Assembly (NCBI GenBank): GCA_963930655.1
Contig: OZ005606.1
Coordinates: forward strand, 18,516,001-18,580,000
DNA: 64,000 nucleotides
Source of the DNA: Myrica gale
Lineage: Eukaryota; Streptophyta; Magnoliopsida; Fagales; Myricaceae
Direction: 5' to 3'
Part shown: in pieces, positions 21,085 to 33,624 of the stretch
How the letters are laid out: each line of letters begins with the position of its first letter
Numbering within the stretch: the stretch's first letter is position 1
The notes under the pieces: generated by a model
The model's database searches: none
Told to the model about the DNA's origin: nothing
What the model saw: the letters and a program-made list of their open reading frames with translations, nothing else
Translations under genes and position numbers: made by a program

Positions 21085-23605
21085 ATAGATCTAAACGACA
21101 CTGTGCTGAACCAATCGATCGGTGATCTTAATTATTAAAAAATGATTTTTAAACTTAAAAAATGACCTAATTTTGAAATATTTTTTTATTTATGATGTCA
21201 TCTTAATACATGTCTCATACTAATAACTTATTATCATCTGCTAAGTAAAGTTTATATCACTAGTTTATACCATGTATATATAAAATAACTCTTACATTAT
21301 GTTTCTATCATATAACATGTACAACCTATACATGATTTCCATAATCAATCATTATTTTATTTTATTTTATTTTAAAAGATATTTGTACTTAGAGATATGT
21401 ATATCTACTTACATTTTAAATATATTCTTATATTTTTTATTTAATAGATCGTTATTAATTGCTTATGTAAATTTGTACATAGATTTTAGTTAAATTCTTA
21501 TATTACTTATTTGATCGATCGTTATTAATTTCTTATGTATATATGTATGTACTTAGATTTTATTTATCTGTTTAACTTTGCATTTTTGGTAATTTTGTCA
21601 TCGAAAGGGTATTTTCGATCAATTTATGTATCTAAATGTCGGAAAAAAAATAAAAATAAAAAGAACTCATAAAACTGTAATCAAAATAAGTACATATCCA
21701 AAATATAAACATATATGTCTCAAATACGTAAATAAAAACACAAAATGCATAGTAAAAACTTAATATCTAAAGTGCATCACCGAAAGACGTCACACCTGCA
21801 GGAACGAGCCCGAAAATCTTGTGTGGATTTGCCTCTGTCTTGAACTAATTGAGGGTCCTCCGGACATCCTCCAAACGAGTCTTGACTTCCTCCATGTGAG
21901 CAACAACCACCTTGTTACGCAGCATCGCAATACTACAGTCTTCTTCAAAGTCTTTTCAAAGCGACTTAGACTCTGTTTGGAGCGACTGAATCTCCCGCTC
22001 CAATTTATCCAAATGCTCCAAAAGAGGTTTTATTGCGTTCTCGACAACCGCACTGACACGAGTGTTGAGGTTCCCAAAGAGCTAGGCCACCCAAGGAGGA
22101 GGCACTGCAGGTGCTCCCATGTCAATCATTGCCTCTAATAGATATTCTCCGGTGTCGGTCGATGGTTGTGTTGTTGTATTAGGGGCTGTTGCTGCTCTAC
22201 TAGCAAATCGTCGAGTCAGAGCCCTCTCCCGGCCCTTCCACCTCGATGCAGTGGCCTTGTTTAGTGCGCTGGTGACCGGCTTAAGCTCCTCCCCATCATT
22301 GATCATGACACCTCGAGCAAACAGAAACTAAGTACATTTAGAGCAGGATATCAATCCGCATCTGCTAACCAAGCAGGAGCATGCACTATGCTTTAGGAAA
22401 CGGGCACTCTGTGGCGTGAGATCTGTCATCTATGTTGAACATCCAAATCAAGTTCATCATCCACCAAGTCACACTGTTTAATGACACTGCCAGCAACTGC
22501 AGATGTCCTCCCTATCAAAATCATCCACAGGTCCTGCTTTGATGTCTCTTCTCGTCAATAAGGGGTACCTTCGAGAAGTATGGGGTCTCAGGCCACTCAC
22601 AGCCCAAAAAGGCGGCAATGACGTCTCGAAGCATAAGATCTGGACGTCTCGCACTGTCAGCTGCAACTTATCTACATTCCCCACAGCGACAACGACACAG
22701 TAGGGTGTGATCCTCGTACATCAGGTCATCAAAATCAGAGAGCATCACTGGCCACCGGCCGCAACCTCAGGAACTTCATCCACCTCTCCAAGGTATTCTT
22801 CAGCTTCTGCTGCTCCTAAGACGACTATCCCGCCCGGTCCTCGAGATAGTGTGTCACTCTAGACATTTTATGTCTACTGCAACAATTGTATATAAATAGG
22901 TGTTAATAGATAAAAAAATAAAAACATAATTAAAAAATATTGAAGCTACAATTACGGGCGATCCATCGGCGATCATCGATACGCCAATGTACCCATCGAA
23001 CGTCACCATTGTTAGATCGATCGCCTATATAAAACTATGCATTTATTAAGCCACCGATCGATCGATCAATGACACCGATCGATCATGAGTCTAACAAAAC
23101 GCATGGTATTATAGAAGTGATCGATCAGCTACGAGACGATCAATTGGTTGTTATTGTAAACACACAGTTTTAATTAATGTGTAACGATAGATCAGTACCA
23201 AAAAAGGAGATCGATCGCTGAAAATTCAAAACGCACTGTATCGAGTGCCGAACGATCGTTTGTAATAATTGAAACGCACAGTTTCAACCCCTCGATCAAT
23301 CAGTACATGTTTGATCGATTGGCTATCTTCAACTAATTAAAATGCACAGTTTCAAACTAAACTAACTACCTATCGATCGATTGCTTGTCTCATCAGCCAC
23401 TTACTGATCGATCTTCATTTTATGCCAATAGATCGGCATGGAGACGATGGAAAAAAATGCAAAACCTACATTACCCCCAAAACATGCCCAAATGACCCCA
23501 AATTGATCCCTAAACAATCCTATACTCCTAAAACATTGATTAAAACTAAAATAAATATATTTTATGGAGCTAAATGCATTATATTGAAAATTAAAAAACG
23601 TAAAA
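21085..23605 (-). mobile_element. CACTA-type copy, minus orientation (left arm of an inverted pair)
   Basis: Its sequence is the reverse complement of 24000-27505 in patches along the whole length: the coding remnant (21820-22340 against 24740-25130), the AT-rich 3' flank (21480-21640 against 25370-25510), the outer TAATAACTTAT block (21100-21300 against 27230-27500) and the CTAAACAATCC block (23440-23600 against 24000-24180). It carries many CGATCGATCG-type motifs (22980-23420). The minus-strand coding remnant opens near 22865 with ATGTCTAGAGTG and has several stops. No CACTA terminus is visible. Confidence 0.72.
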
Positions 23606-23999
23606 AAAAATTAATTAGCGATCAATCGTTAGATTGTACGACTATCGTTGATGCAACAAATGGAATTGTGCCATGTGTTATGTAATCGTCACTTTTTCGA
23701 ATTGTAGTTCAATCGCTGAATTAGCGATCGATCATTGATTCAACGAATGGTAAAGCACCACGTGTTGGAAAAGGAAGCGATTGATCGTTACGAACTTTTA
23801 TATGAAACCGTCGAACTCATTTTTATTGGTTATTTCCACAAATTCTCACCAAATCCTCTCAACTTTCTATGATAGAGTTCGTGTTGCCTTGTCTTCCAAA
23901 GTTCGTGGAATCTTTCCACGTTGTCATCTACGTCAAAGGTACGTATTTACCAAAGTTCGTGGAATCTTATTGGTTAAGCGGTTTTATATTTGTTTTTTG

Positions 24000-26900
24000 T
24001 TTAGTTTTTAAATTTTCTATATGATCCATTTAGGTCCGTAAAAATGTAGTTTTTTAGTGTTAATGTATGTTTTAGGAGTTTAGGATTGTTTAGAGGTCAA
24101 TTTGAGGTATTTTGGGCTTGTTTTGGGTTATTATAGGGATTTATTTTTTTGCCATCGTCCCCGCGACGAAATTTCTTAATTTCAACGCAATCCATCGTCT
24201 TAATTCAACGATCGATCGGTGATCGAAACTGTGGGTTTAGAATTGTAGATGATTTATCACATCGGGGACTGATCGATCAGTAGGTTTAATTTGAAACTCA
24301 TCGTTTTCACTAATTGGTGATCGAAGATTAGCGATCAATCCATTGTGTAAGACGGTGCGTTTTGTTTCATGTACTGATCGATCGCTCCTTTCACCGATTG
24401 ATCGATCGCGTGAATTGGCGATGGATCGACATTTTGTTACAGCTTAATTATTTAATATTTTAGTTATGTTATTATGATTATTTATTAACACATATTTATG
24501 TACAGTTGTTGTAGCATACCAAAAATGTCAGGAGCCAAGCGTTTGCGCACTTCAAGGACTGGGGCGGGATAGTCGTCCCACGAGCAGGAGGCCAATTATG
24601 GATGAGGCTTGGGGAATTAAGGATTATAGCCTCCCATTGGGCGTGTTTCTGACTCAGATCCTCATTTCCTGGGGTGTCATGATTGCTGACGGGAAGACTA
24701 GATAGGGGGTGGTCGCCTTGTCCAGAAGTAAGGATCATTGACTCGACGGCTCGCTCGTACAACAGCAACGGCCGCAGAGGGGGCAGCAGGGCCATTGACC
24801 GACACTGAATCGAGCAGATCAGAGGCACCTCTCGAGATGGGAGCGCTTGCAGTGTCTCCTCCTTGGGTGGCCCAGCTATTTACGGACCTCGACAGTCGTG
24901 TCAGCGTGACTGTGAAGTCCGCTCTACTGCCTCTTTAAAGCATGTCTAGAAATTGGAGCGGGAGATGCAGTGACTCTGAGAATATCAGGAGAAGCTCTGG
25001 ACCGCCATTGAAGGGGAGGTCACTGTTGCGATGCTGTGCAACAAGACAGTCGTGGCTCATATGAGGGAAAGAAATCAATAGACCCTCGATGAGTTCAAGA
25101 TAGAGGCAGATCCACAGAATATTCTTGCAGATATTCCTGATGATGTGTTGACTTTCCATGATGTTGTCCGACCTTGATGTTTTTATTATGTTTTTACTAT
25201 CTACTTTGGACATACATTTGGATTTCTTTTTTATTTGTTTGTTTGAGACTATGTTTATTTGGATTTGAGTTTTCATTTATGTATTTGGGACATATCTGTT
25301 TATTAGTGGATATGTCGTGACTTTGATTACAGTTTATGTGTTTTTTTATTTTTATTTTTTCTTAACAATTAGATACGTAAATTGACCAAAATACCCTTTG
25401 GTTAGCAAAATTAACAAAAATTACAAAGTTAAACAGCTAAATAAAATACGAATCTAAATAAAATTCAAGTGCATACATATATACGTAAGAAATTTATAGT
25501 GATCAATCAAATAATTAATATAATAATTTTAAGTAAAAATAGAATTTCTTAATTTTAGGACCATGGTGTCGGTATTGTAATAGATTGATCGGTAAAGCAC
25601 AGTGTCGTTTAGATATATCGAACCAACCAATCGTTAAAAACTTACGATCAATCGTCCAACACGCTGTCATTTTGGAGTATAACGTCGATGGTTCAGGTAC
25701 AATGTAAAACGATCGATCATCTTTGTACATTGTGTAAGTCCAAGATTAAGGCAACCCAAGAGGGGGTGAATTGGGTTTCCAAACGTTTTCGGTTTTGACC
25801 CCAAAAAATGTGTTTGCAAAGAAAAGGATAATTTAGCACAAGTAATTAAACAATTATATATGCAATAAGTAAATAAGTGCTAAAAGTAAATAGTAGGGAT
25901 AGAGAAGTAAACACACGATTTTTAGGTAGTATGGCAAACACGCCTACGTCCACCCATCAAGCTCCTTTACCGAGCATTTTGGCTTCTCCACTATACTCCC
26001 TTCAACTAAGGGAAGGTTCCTTACACTTGAGCTTGAGAAACACCTCTTCAAGCTTCAAGAACGAATTTGAGAATAAATTTCTCCAAACTCGTTCTTTTGA
26101 TGAACAAGCCTCACCAAAAGGAAACAAGAGAATCACTCTTTCAGTAGTGTATAGGTATGAACGAAATGCCCACTAAATCTCCCTTGATGGAGTAGATTTT
26201 ACGATGAGAAATATCTAGCTCTTAGGCTTCACACAATAACAAGGATGTGAAAATGATGATTTTGTGTGAATGATGTTTGAACAAGGATTGAAAGGTTTTT
26301 TTTATCACTCTTTGCCTTTGTAAAATGATTTTGTACGATTCAGTGTGTTTAAAAAGGCGTGGGAATTGATTTATATAAGCCTCATAATAAAAATAACTGT
26401 TAATAGCCGTTGGGAGTCGATCTCTCAAAAATTAACGACGAGTCGGCAACCGCTATATGAACCGGTCGACTGCTGCAGGCTTACGTTACCCAACGTTCAT
26501 AATGTCAGAGGTTGTTTTTAGCCTTTTCAAAACTAACCGGTCGACCGCTATACCAGGCGGTAGTAACACCGGTCTACCGCTTCACGAGCCGGTCGACCTC
26601 CTCAACTTATTACATGATCCGATTGATTTAAAAACTCGATTTTGACCAACTTAAAATACCCAATTTTAAACTCTGACTTCCCATAATTATATAAAAGGTT
26701 TGGAAGTATCTTTGGGATATTTTCAAAGCCATTAAAATATTTTAAATCTTCAAAACAAGTGGTAAAACAATTCATGCAAGTTTTGAAGAAATATCTAAGT
26801 GTGTGGTTCAAATCCATATTAAAGATGAAGTCTTTGAGTCACAAAGATTACCCTAGCAACTTGAGTCTTCACTTTAAGAGCACTTTCATTGAAGGTGATG

Positions 26901-27505
26901 TTGCTTGATAGCTTCGTGCTGATTTTGGATCCGTTTTGCTTCACATCTCAATACTTATATTGTTATCATCAAAACATTGATTGTGACTAAAAGCCAACAC
27001 GTCGTCGTTTTCGTTACACGAAGCGATCGATCATCAATATTAGGTGATCAATCGTATAGCACAGCGTCATTTTCAGTGCAAAGGACGATCGATCGTTGTA
27101 TTATGTTGATCGATCAGCAGCAAATTTTGTTTTTTATAATTAATGATTGAATATTGTGAGTTTAAATGTTTACAAACACAAAATATACATTAACAAAGTA
27201 TGTTAGGATGTATTTATATTACATAAAAACATATCAAGTACACATCATTAATATTTTTGAAAGCATGTATAAGTTGTACATGTCGCATCATAAATATGAG
27301 GAATGTATTAAGATGTCATAAACTAGTGATATAACGACTATTTATCTCATGATCATAAGTTATTAGTATGGGGTATGTATTAAGACGACATTATATCTAA
27401 AATAAATTTAATACTTAAGTCATTTGTCCGGTTAAAAATCGTTTTTTAATAATTAGGTTCACCGATCGATCTGTGATGTACCGATTGATCGGTAAAGCAC
27501 GGTGT
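24000..27505 (+). mobile_element. CACTA-type copy, plus orientation (right arm), interrupted by an LTR
   Basis: A promoter-like segment (23610-23940, with TTTTATATGAAACC and a CT/CA-rich leader) precedes this arm and ends in a possible donor GTACGT near 23939. An intron-like part with CGATCGATCG motifs follows (24180-24420). The coding remnant opens at ATGTCAGGAGCC (24522) and includes APLEMGALAVSPPWVAQLFT and DSRVSVTVKSALL, with stops. An AT-rich 3' flank follows, then more CGATCGATC motifs (25560-25730 and, beyond the insertion, 27000-27130). Confidence 0.72.
25731..26999. mobile_element. SIRE/Maximus-like Copia LTR, probably solo
   Basis: Starts TGTGTAAGTCCAAGATTAAG and continues with CAACCCAAGAGGGGGTGAAT, the opening I associate with SIRE/Maximus-type Copia LTRs. 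It also contains repeated GGTCGACC words (26455-26600) and ends AAAAGCCAACA. The flanking CGATCGATC-bearing CACTA sequence resumes at 27000. No clear 5-bp target duplication was seen. No internal domain is present. It is younger than the CACTA arm it splits. Confidence 0.65.
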
Positions 27506-28795
27506 CGTTAAGGAATTTTAAAGCTGACAAGGTGATCGGTGTTTATCGAACTTGAAATGCTCGAATGCTCTAAAGTTTGGGCGAAGTGCAAAAACACACA
27601 CACAAGAAGAGGAGGCCGAAGGCTTGCGACAAGGAGTTATTTCCCCCTCAAACTTAGCCCAAACATCGTCCTTTTGGTTGGGAGAGTGTTTAGAATATCT
27701 TAAGAGTAAGCTCAAGCTCAAATTCATTGGTTTTTAAAACGGGTTAATATTAAAAAAGTTGGTGGAATTTGTGAGATTTTGGTGGGGATTGAGTTTGTTT
27801 TGGTGTTGGTTTCGTGCAAGAGGTAATATATGATTTATGAATGACTTTGTTGGTTATTTGGTGATTCTTTGATTTGGATATTTGTGGGTATTGTGGATAT
27901 GATTTGTGATTGTTAGAGCTTATTATAGTGTTTTTAATAAGTACATTGTAATGGTATTGAATGAGGATTATTTGGGAGTGCTTTGGGCATGGATTTAAGT
28001 GTGTGGGGAGGGTTGGCATGGTGTTTTCGATCTGGGTAATCTACAATCGGTCGCTATTTAGAACGATCGATTGTCTGTTAGATCCCAACACAGACGATCG
28101 ATCGTTGTTCTTTAGACGGTCGATCGTCTTTTAGATGGTGGTATGGTGATCGATCGTCTTGCTTTAGGCTATCAGTGTTTAAGGCAGGTTGCAAAATTAA
28201 TGATCAAGTGTAGAGTTTAAACTATTTACATGTTTGGTTATTGAACTGCTTGAGTTCTGGAAATGAATAATGATGTTTAAGAACGATGGAGGATGATTAT
28301 AGGAGTGTCTTTGACTTGTTCTGTTAAAGTTTATTTTTGGGATATAATGTGTGTACCCCTAGACCCATTCAAGGGTTAGGACACGATAAATATGCGTTTA
28401 TCGCGTAATAACCCTTGAATTGTCCAAAATGTAGACAATTTGAGATGTTGTATTCATGGTTGGACGAGTTCAGTACTTGTGTCCTGTCCAGTCTTGGAGG
28501 TAGTTTGGTATCATCTACATTTTGTCTCCTGCGTATACTACTGGCTTTGGTGTATGACATTGTACAACTATCGTTGATGACTTCTGCCCCCAATGCTGGT
28601 GCGTGTACTTGGGGACTGGGGGAGATGTTGCCGAATTTTTCTCAGGTATGGATGGACACAGGTCGAACTGACCTTCAACTCTAAATGCACAATCTTGAAT
28701 GAGATATGACCTATCGACTAGGTACAAATGTCACGTTCCAATGACTGGGTGTTTATGAGTTACTTAATGTTGTGTATTATTTTAAATTGGTGGTG

Positions 28796-29095
28796 ATGGA
28801 TAAGAGTTGGGTTTACGAGAAAAATCGATTTGGTGAAAAGTATATGGAGGGGGTCCATAGGTTTGTCAGTATGGCTGTTTGTTTTGTAAACTCTCGGGGT
28901 CAGATCAGATGTCTGTGTCGGAAGTGTAAAAATGTAGTGTTTCAAGTGTTGGATAAAATGAAAGATCATATATATATTAATGGGTTTCATGTGAGCTATA
29001 AATTACGTGTATTTCACGGGGAGGGTATTCAACTTGCTTCAAATCTGAGTCAAGAGTCTGGTATGAGCTTACCACATAGTGATGAGTTTTATTGA
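28796..29095 (+). pseudogene. transposase-associated domain of a CACTA TNPD-like protein
   Basis: Reads MDKSWVYEKNRFGEKYMEGV then HRFVSMAVCFVNSRGQIRCL, CRKCKN, and INGFHVSYKLRVFHGEG. This is the N-terminal transposase-associated domain that precedes TNP2 in plant CACTA transposases: MDKSWM, a Cys pair in CLCRKC, then GF..Y..W..HGE. The catalytic Transposase_21 part does not follow, so only the N-terminus remains. The frame is open for about 100 codons. Confidence 0.8.
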
Positions 29096-29289
29096 TATCG
29101 TTTGTCAATAACTTTATGCTATTTCCATGTAGAAAAATCAAGATAACGGCGAAGATGGTGTTTGGACCTTAGAAGGAGCAAGAGAAATTTATGAAAGTCG
29201 CTTTCATTTTAATCTACTTAATGTAATTTATGCATAGTTAATCTACTTTAATCTGGTAATTATTGTCATTTTTCAAGAATGAATGTTTG

Positions 29290-29750
29290 CCTTCCAGTAC
29301 CAGTGTGATTTAGAAGGGAATATTTACACCGAAATTGAAGTTTATTCCGAGATATTGGGCAAGAAATCGGGATATGTTCGGGGATTAGGACGCGCTGTTA
29401 AGCCTCCGCCTTCATTAAGTTTAACTACACAGTCTTCTGATCTACAGCACCAACTAGCGAAGGCAATGGATGAAACAGAAGCGATGAGAGCTGCTACAGA
29501 AAAAGACTTGTAAGAATTTACGAAGAAGTAAGCTGAGATGAAGACCACGTTGCGGGACCACCGTGAGGAGCAGCTGGTGGAGCAAAAGTGCATCCGGTTG
29601 GAGCAGGAGGAGCGCATGCGAAAGGAGCATAAGAGCTTACGGGCAGAAATATCAAAGGAGTTGGAGAAGAAAATGTCCTCTGTAATTGAGAACAAAATGA
29701 GTGACATTTCAAAACGACTATTCAGCGGATTTGGGGGCAAACCCAGGTAG
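29290..29750 (+). pseudogene. C-terminal part of a TNPA/Transposase_24-like CACTA protein
   Basis: Reads EIEVYSEILGKKSGYVRGLG then AVKPPPS, followed after a stop at about 29511 by a charged coiled coil (RDHREEQLVEQKCIRLEQEE, KSLRAEISKELEKKMSS). The E.....LG...GYVRG.G pattern plus glutamine/glutamate-rich coiled coil is how this family ends. It is preceded at about 29130-29280 by non-coding, intron-like sequence. Confidence 0.75.
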
Positions 29751-29929
29751 ATGCATTTAAATTGTAATAACTTTGTGATTATGTATTGTTACGATGTTAA
29801 TTTCAGTTTAATTACAGATCATTATGTATTATTATTGATGTACATTAATATGATTATTGTATTGTTATTGTAATAGTAAGCGCTATATAATATTTTCTTT
29901 TATTATTGTTTTTTTTTAAATTGATTAGG

Positions 29930-30480
29930 TTATTATCGTTCGATCGGCAATTACAGCGATCGATCGTGAATATTAAAATGACTAAAATAATGATATATCT
30001 GTAATATTACTGATCAATCGTATCCGTGTGAGCGAATTATCGTTAATATAAACGATCGATTGGTAGAGAAATAGACGATCAATCATCCAACTCAAACGAT
30101 CTATCGTTAGATGACTCCGATCGATCACCTAGGCAATCATCGTTCCATCGCTTAAATAAACGACCGATCGTTTGTAATTTTGATCGATCGATCGTCAAAC
30201 TAAAATGATCGATCAATTATACAAACACAACCAATCAGTGGTATTGAAACGATCGATCGTCAAACTCAAGTGATCGATTCGACAAACACCACGGAACGGT
30301 GGTACTGAAATGACTGACCGTCAATATCTAACGATCGATCGTCTTTATATTGGCGATCGATTTCTCGTATCTTCCGACCGATCATTTCCAAACAAAGATC
30401 GACCGATTGATGATTTCATCGATCGACCACTTCGGTTTCCACGATCGATCGGTGAAGTTACCAATCGATCATGATATTTA
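29930..30480. repeat. CACTA subterminal repeat array, CGATCGATCG type
   Basis: More than twenty copies or near-copies of the palindromic word CGATCGATCG, often with a leading A (ACGATCGATCGT), at irregular spacing of roughly 15-30 bases. Placed between the coding remnant and the terminal block, as expected for transposase-binding sites. The irregular spacing excludes a satellite or CRISPR-type array. Confidence 0.85.
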
Positions 30481-30492
30481 GTGACAAAAATC

Positions 30493-30838
30493 TTTTGTCA
30501 CTAAAAAATTTTCATGACGAAATTCGAGGTTCATCACGAAATACATTTTGTGACGCTCATATAGTGACCGACCTCGTGACGAAAAAATTTTGTCACTAAA
30601 AGAATTTGTGACGAAATTTTGACAAATTTAATATTTTTATTCTGCAGTTAAATTTTTTTAAAATTTTTGTCACTAAAAAATTTTCATGACGAAATTCGAG
30701 GTTCGTCACGAAATACATTTTGTGATGCTCATATAGTGACAGACCTCGTGACAAAAAAATTTTGTCACTAAAAGAATTTGTGACGAAATTTTGACAAATT
30801 TAATATTTTTATTCTGCAGTTAAATTTTTTTAATGTTT
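30493..30838. repeat. 172-bp tandem duplication at a CACTA end
   Basis: Two almost identical units start TTTTGTCACTAAAAAATTTT at 30493 and 30665. Each contains CATGACGAAATTCGAGGTTC, CTCATATAGTGAC and TATTTTTATTCTGCAG. Only a few substitutions separate them, so the duplication is recent compared with the rest of the element. Confidence 0.92.
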
Positions 30839-30840
30839 TA

Positions 30841-32050
30841 TCTGACTTGACACGAGACATGGTTAACTGGACACATGGCGTTATTTCATTTGCTCTCATT
30901 GGGTCTTCTGTGGCAAGGTCACGTAAGGATTTTTTTTATTTTTTGAGGAATTGCATGTAATTATTTAAATCCAATACCATTTTTAGGTGATGTTCGTTTA
31001 CCATTTTTTTGTAGGATTTGCATCATATTTTTTTTATAATTCAAACATCACAAAATACACGTATTTCAATACAAATTTTTTTTTTATAAATATCAATCTT
31101 TTTTAACAACTTCTGCACACATATTAATACAACTTTAACATCACCTAAATATTCATAATTTTATCAGAATTCTATAAATTTCTTCCTAACGAACATACCG
31201 TAAAACCTTAAGATTATAAGACTACTAGTTAACCCAAAATAAAAAGAAGAAAACAAAAAGTTATGCAGATTTAGTAAAATATTGTAAATTAGATAATTTT
31301 AGGGCCAGTCGATGATCAAACACGACAGACAAAACAAAAACTTCGTAGAGAATCTAGGGCAATGGATGGCTAGCTAATTCTACAGGAAAAGAAAGGAAGA
31401 CAGCATTAGTAGGTGGGGGAAAGAGATATACACGTGGTCCAAAAGAGAGAAAAAGCAAACTGAAATGGGGACCCTTTTCGGTGCACCTTCGCTTTGGTTA
31501 GAATTATGAAAGAATCGGCAACCCACACGGTACTTTCATTGCTCTTTCTGAAACAGTACACGGGCCTTCCTTCAACGGGACTCTTAAGGTATTTCCCTTT
31601 TAAATTAATGAAAAGGGTACGGTGTCCTTTTCTGCTGTCACTGCACCCTCCCCAGATTCCGATGGAGTTAGTCACGAGGGACTCCGTCTGTCTTTCTCTC
31701 TCGTGATTGAATTTGTGTGTTGTTTATGATGAGAGGGACGAGTGCATGTGCATAGCCATTTCAACTGTGGCACTGAAAACCATGGCGTTTATCTCTGCAT
31801 TTAAAAGGAACGCTTTCTTTCTCTTTCTATTTCTGACGCATTTAAAAGGAACACAAATGCAATGAAAACGACTTGCCATCTTTTTCTTTCCTTCACTATG
31901 ATCTAGGACGCTCTATCTCTCTCTCTCGCTCAATTTGTGTCGAATATAGGTCAATACTGTTGAGTGGTTCTTTCATATTCTGTAGCAAATGGTCCCAACA
32001 AGTAGAACAATTTGCTTAAGAAAAATGAGCCCATCATGTTTGGTCATAAG
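30841..32050. other. no gene recognised
   Basis: AT-rich sequence. 31380-31930 is somewhat GC-richer with CTCTCTCT runs, but the frames there are short and match nothing I know. It could be a degraded gene flank or another repeat. Confidence 0.4.
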
Positions 32051-32059
32051 GCTGAAAAA

Positions 32060-32465
32060 TTAGAATGCGGTCTGATTTTTCTGATCGCAATGCAGTCCTA
32101 GTATATTAAAGGATCAGATAGGATAACTTATAAGTGGTCCGGTCCGGTTTTACTAAATGCGGTCTGGACTGGTTTTAATTTTTTTTCTATTTTTTTAACT
32201 TTTTTATTTTTTAAATTTAATTTCAATGGTGGAAGTCCATATAAAAATGTTAAATTTTAGTTTAGATTAAAATTAAACGTTTTAAGTTTATAATTGTATT
32301 AAAAATTATAAAAAAAATATTTTTTATTTGTTTAATAAATGCGGTCCGGTCCGGAGTGCATTTATTAAAAAAGAAGACCGGACCACATTTTAAGAATTAG
32401 GACCGGACCGCAAATCCGGTCCGATTTTCCGGTCCGGTCCGCGATCCGGTTGTGTTCACCCCTAT
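32060..32465. repeat. repeat rich in CCGGTCCG words
   Basis: At least eight copies of CGGTCCGG/CCGGACC in both orientations flank an AT-rich core (32170-32335), ending in GTTGTGTTCACCCCTATTTC. The inverted layout and the CACCCCTA end suggest a non-autonomous DNA element, possibly hAT-like, but the left terminus is not clear. Confidence 0.5.
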
Positions 32466-32638
32466 TTCATCATTTGACATAAATCTCAGACTGCATGGTT
32501 AATCTGATAGCGGTAAAAACTTCCTATTTCCCTTTTTCCCTTTCTCCTCTGACTTAGTCAACAATTAGAAAGCAAAAAAAATCCACTACAGAAAATTAAT
32601 TTTAGTTTTCAAGTCAAAGCCCTTAAAGCACGATAATC

Positions 32639-33615
32639 TTTTTTTTCTAGGCAACAAAAATAGTATACTAATAATCGAGAAAGGTACAGTTAGTATAAAG
32701 CATAAAAACAACTTGAATGCTATTGAAACACCTAAACGGACCAAAGGACCCTACAATAAACCGGATCAAAAGAGTCAGTAGCCAAATCAGACTGAACAGC
32801 CGAAACCGCCAACACCCACAAGGGTTGTGAAATAAATACCAGAACAACAAACGAGTCACAAGGGCCAGCACACATAACCAACACAAACTGATTACTAGAG
32901 CCAACACACAGGACAAACACAAACCAATCACAAGGATCGGAACACAACACGACCATCGCCCAAAGCGATGGCAGCTTCCGCTAGAGGAAGGGAGAGCATA
33001 GCATTGATCCGACTTCTTCAAAATAATCTTCATGCAAAGACAGGTTGCATCAGGGAAAGGAAGAGAGACAGCTCCAAATGGCACAAAAGGGCGGAAACAA
33101 AAGCGGCAGAAAGCAAAAACGCCACGCATATAGGCAGCACACACGGTTCAAGGAGAGGTCGGGCAATGACAGCGAAGACCGTGAGGGGGAGCTGAACACG
33201 ACAGGGTAGGTTGAGTCCTCCGAAAAACACTCGAAATGGCCAGGAGAGAAGCAAAGAGGTCGGGCGCTTGAAGGCTCACGCGCCGGCCAGATGCCGTTGC
33301 TCAGGGCTAGATCTGATCATCGGAAGGAGGTGAATCTCATCATATAGGCCATGCACACCAAAGACCACCGGAAAGGCCGATATCTAAAACCCAAAAGAAA
33401 AACAAAAACCAAACCGGAAAAGGCAAAAACATATAGGCTCCGACCACCAAAAGGAAGGCCGAAGGAAAGGAAAGGGAGGGGGGAAGGAGCCGAAGCTCCT
33501 CCCCCGGCTAGAGCAAGAGAGTGAAAAGGGGGTGGCAGACAAAGGGGATGGGGTTCTAGAGAGAGGGATGAGTCTCTGTCTATTGGTATGCTAATCGTAA
33601 ACTTCTGGTTAGAGT
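32639..33615 (-). mobile_element. poly(A)-tailed retroposon, 0.98 kb, with target duplication
   Basis: Flanked by the 9-bp direct repeat ACGATAATC (32630-32638 and 33616-33624). On the minus strand it ends in CTAGAAAAAAAA right at the left duplication, the hallmark of LINE-type target-primed integration. The minus-strand 5' part is GC-rich (CCGGGGGAGGAGC near 33505). The 3' part has about three 45-bp repeats with CTTGTGATTGGTTTGTGTTTG-like wording (32880-32960). A 158-residue minus frame (32668-33144) is hydrophobic and repetitive and is probably not a gene. No endonuclease or RT is present, so it is either an internally deleted LINE (5'UTR joined to 3'UTR) or a large SINE-like element. Confidence 0.75.
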
Positions 33616-33624
33616 ACGATAATC

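Larger units (their letters stand above)
27506..30840 (+). mobile_element. CACTA-type copy C with TNPD- and TNPA-like remnants
   Basis: Order on the plus strand: a promoter/leader-like part (27500-27830); an intron-like part with CGATCGATCG motifs (28030-28170); a transposase-associated domain (28796-29095); the C-terminal end of a TNPA-type protein (29290-29750); a dense 3' subterminal array of CGATCGATCG motifs (29930-30480); and a terminal block of TTTTGTCACTAAAA/GTGACGAAA words duplicated in tandem. The final TAGTG terminus was not found. Subterminal palindromes on both flanks of the coding part are typical of TNPA-binding sites in En/Spm elements. Confidence 0.75.

Noticed and set aside
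22980-23420. CGATCGATCG-rich stretches as a CRISPR-like array or satellite
   Set aside because: Spacing is irregular, the context is eukaryotic, and the motifs flank CACTA coding remnants, which fits subterminal binding sites.
32668-33144. 158-residue minus-strand frame
   Set aside because: It is hydrophobic because of short tandem repeats inside the poly(A) retroposon and matches no family.
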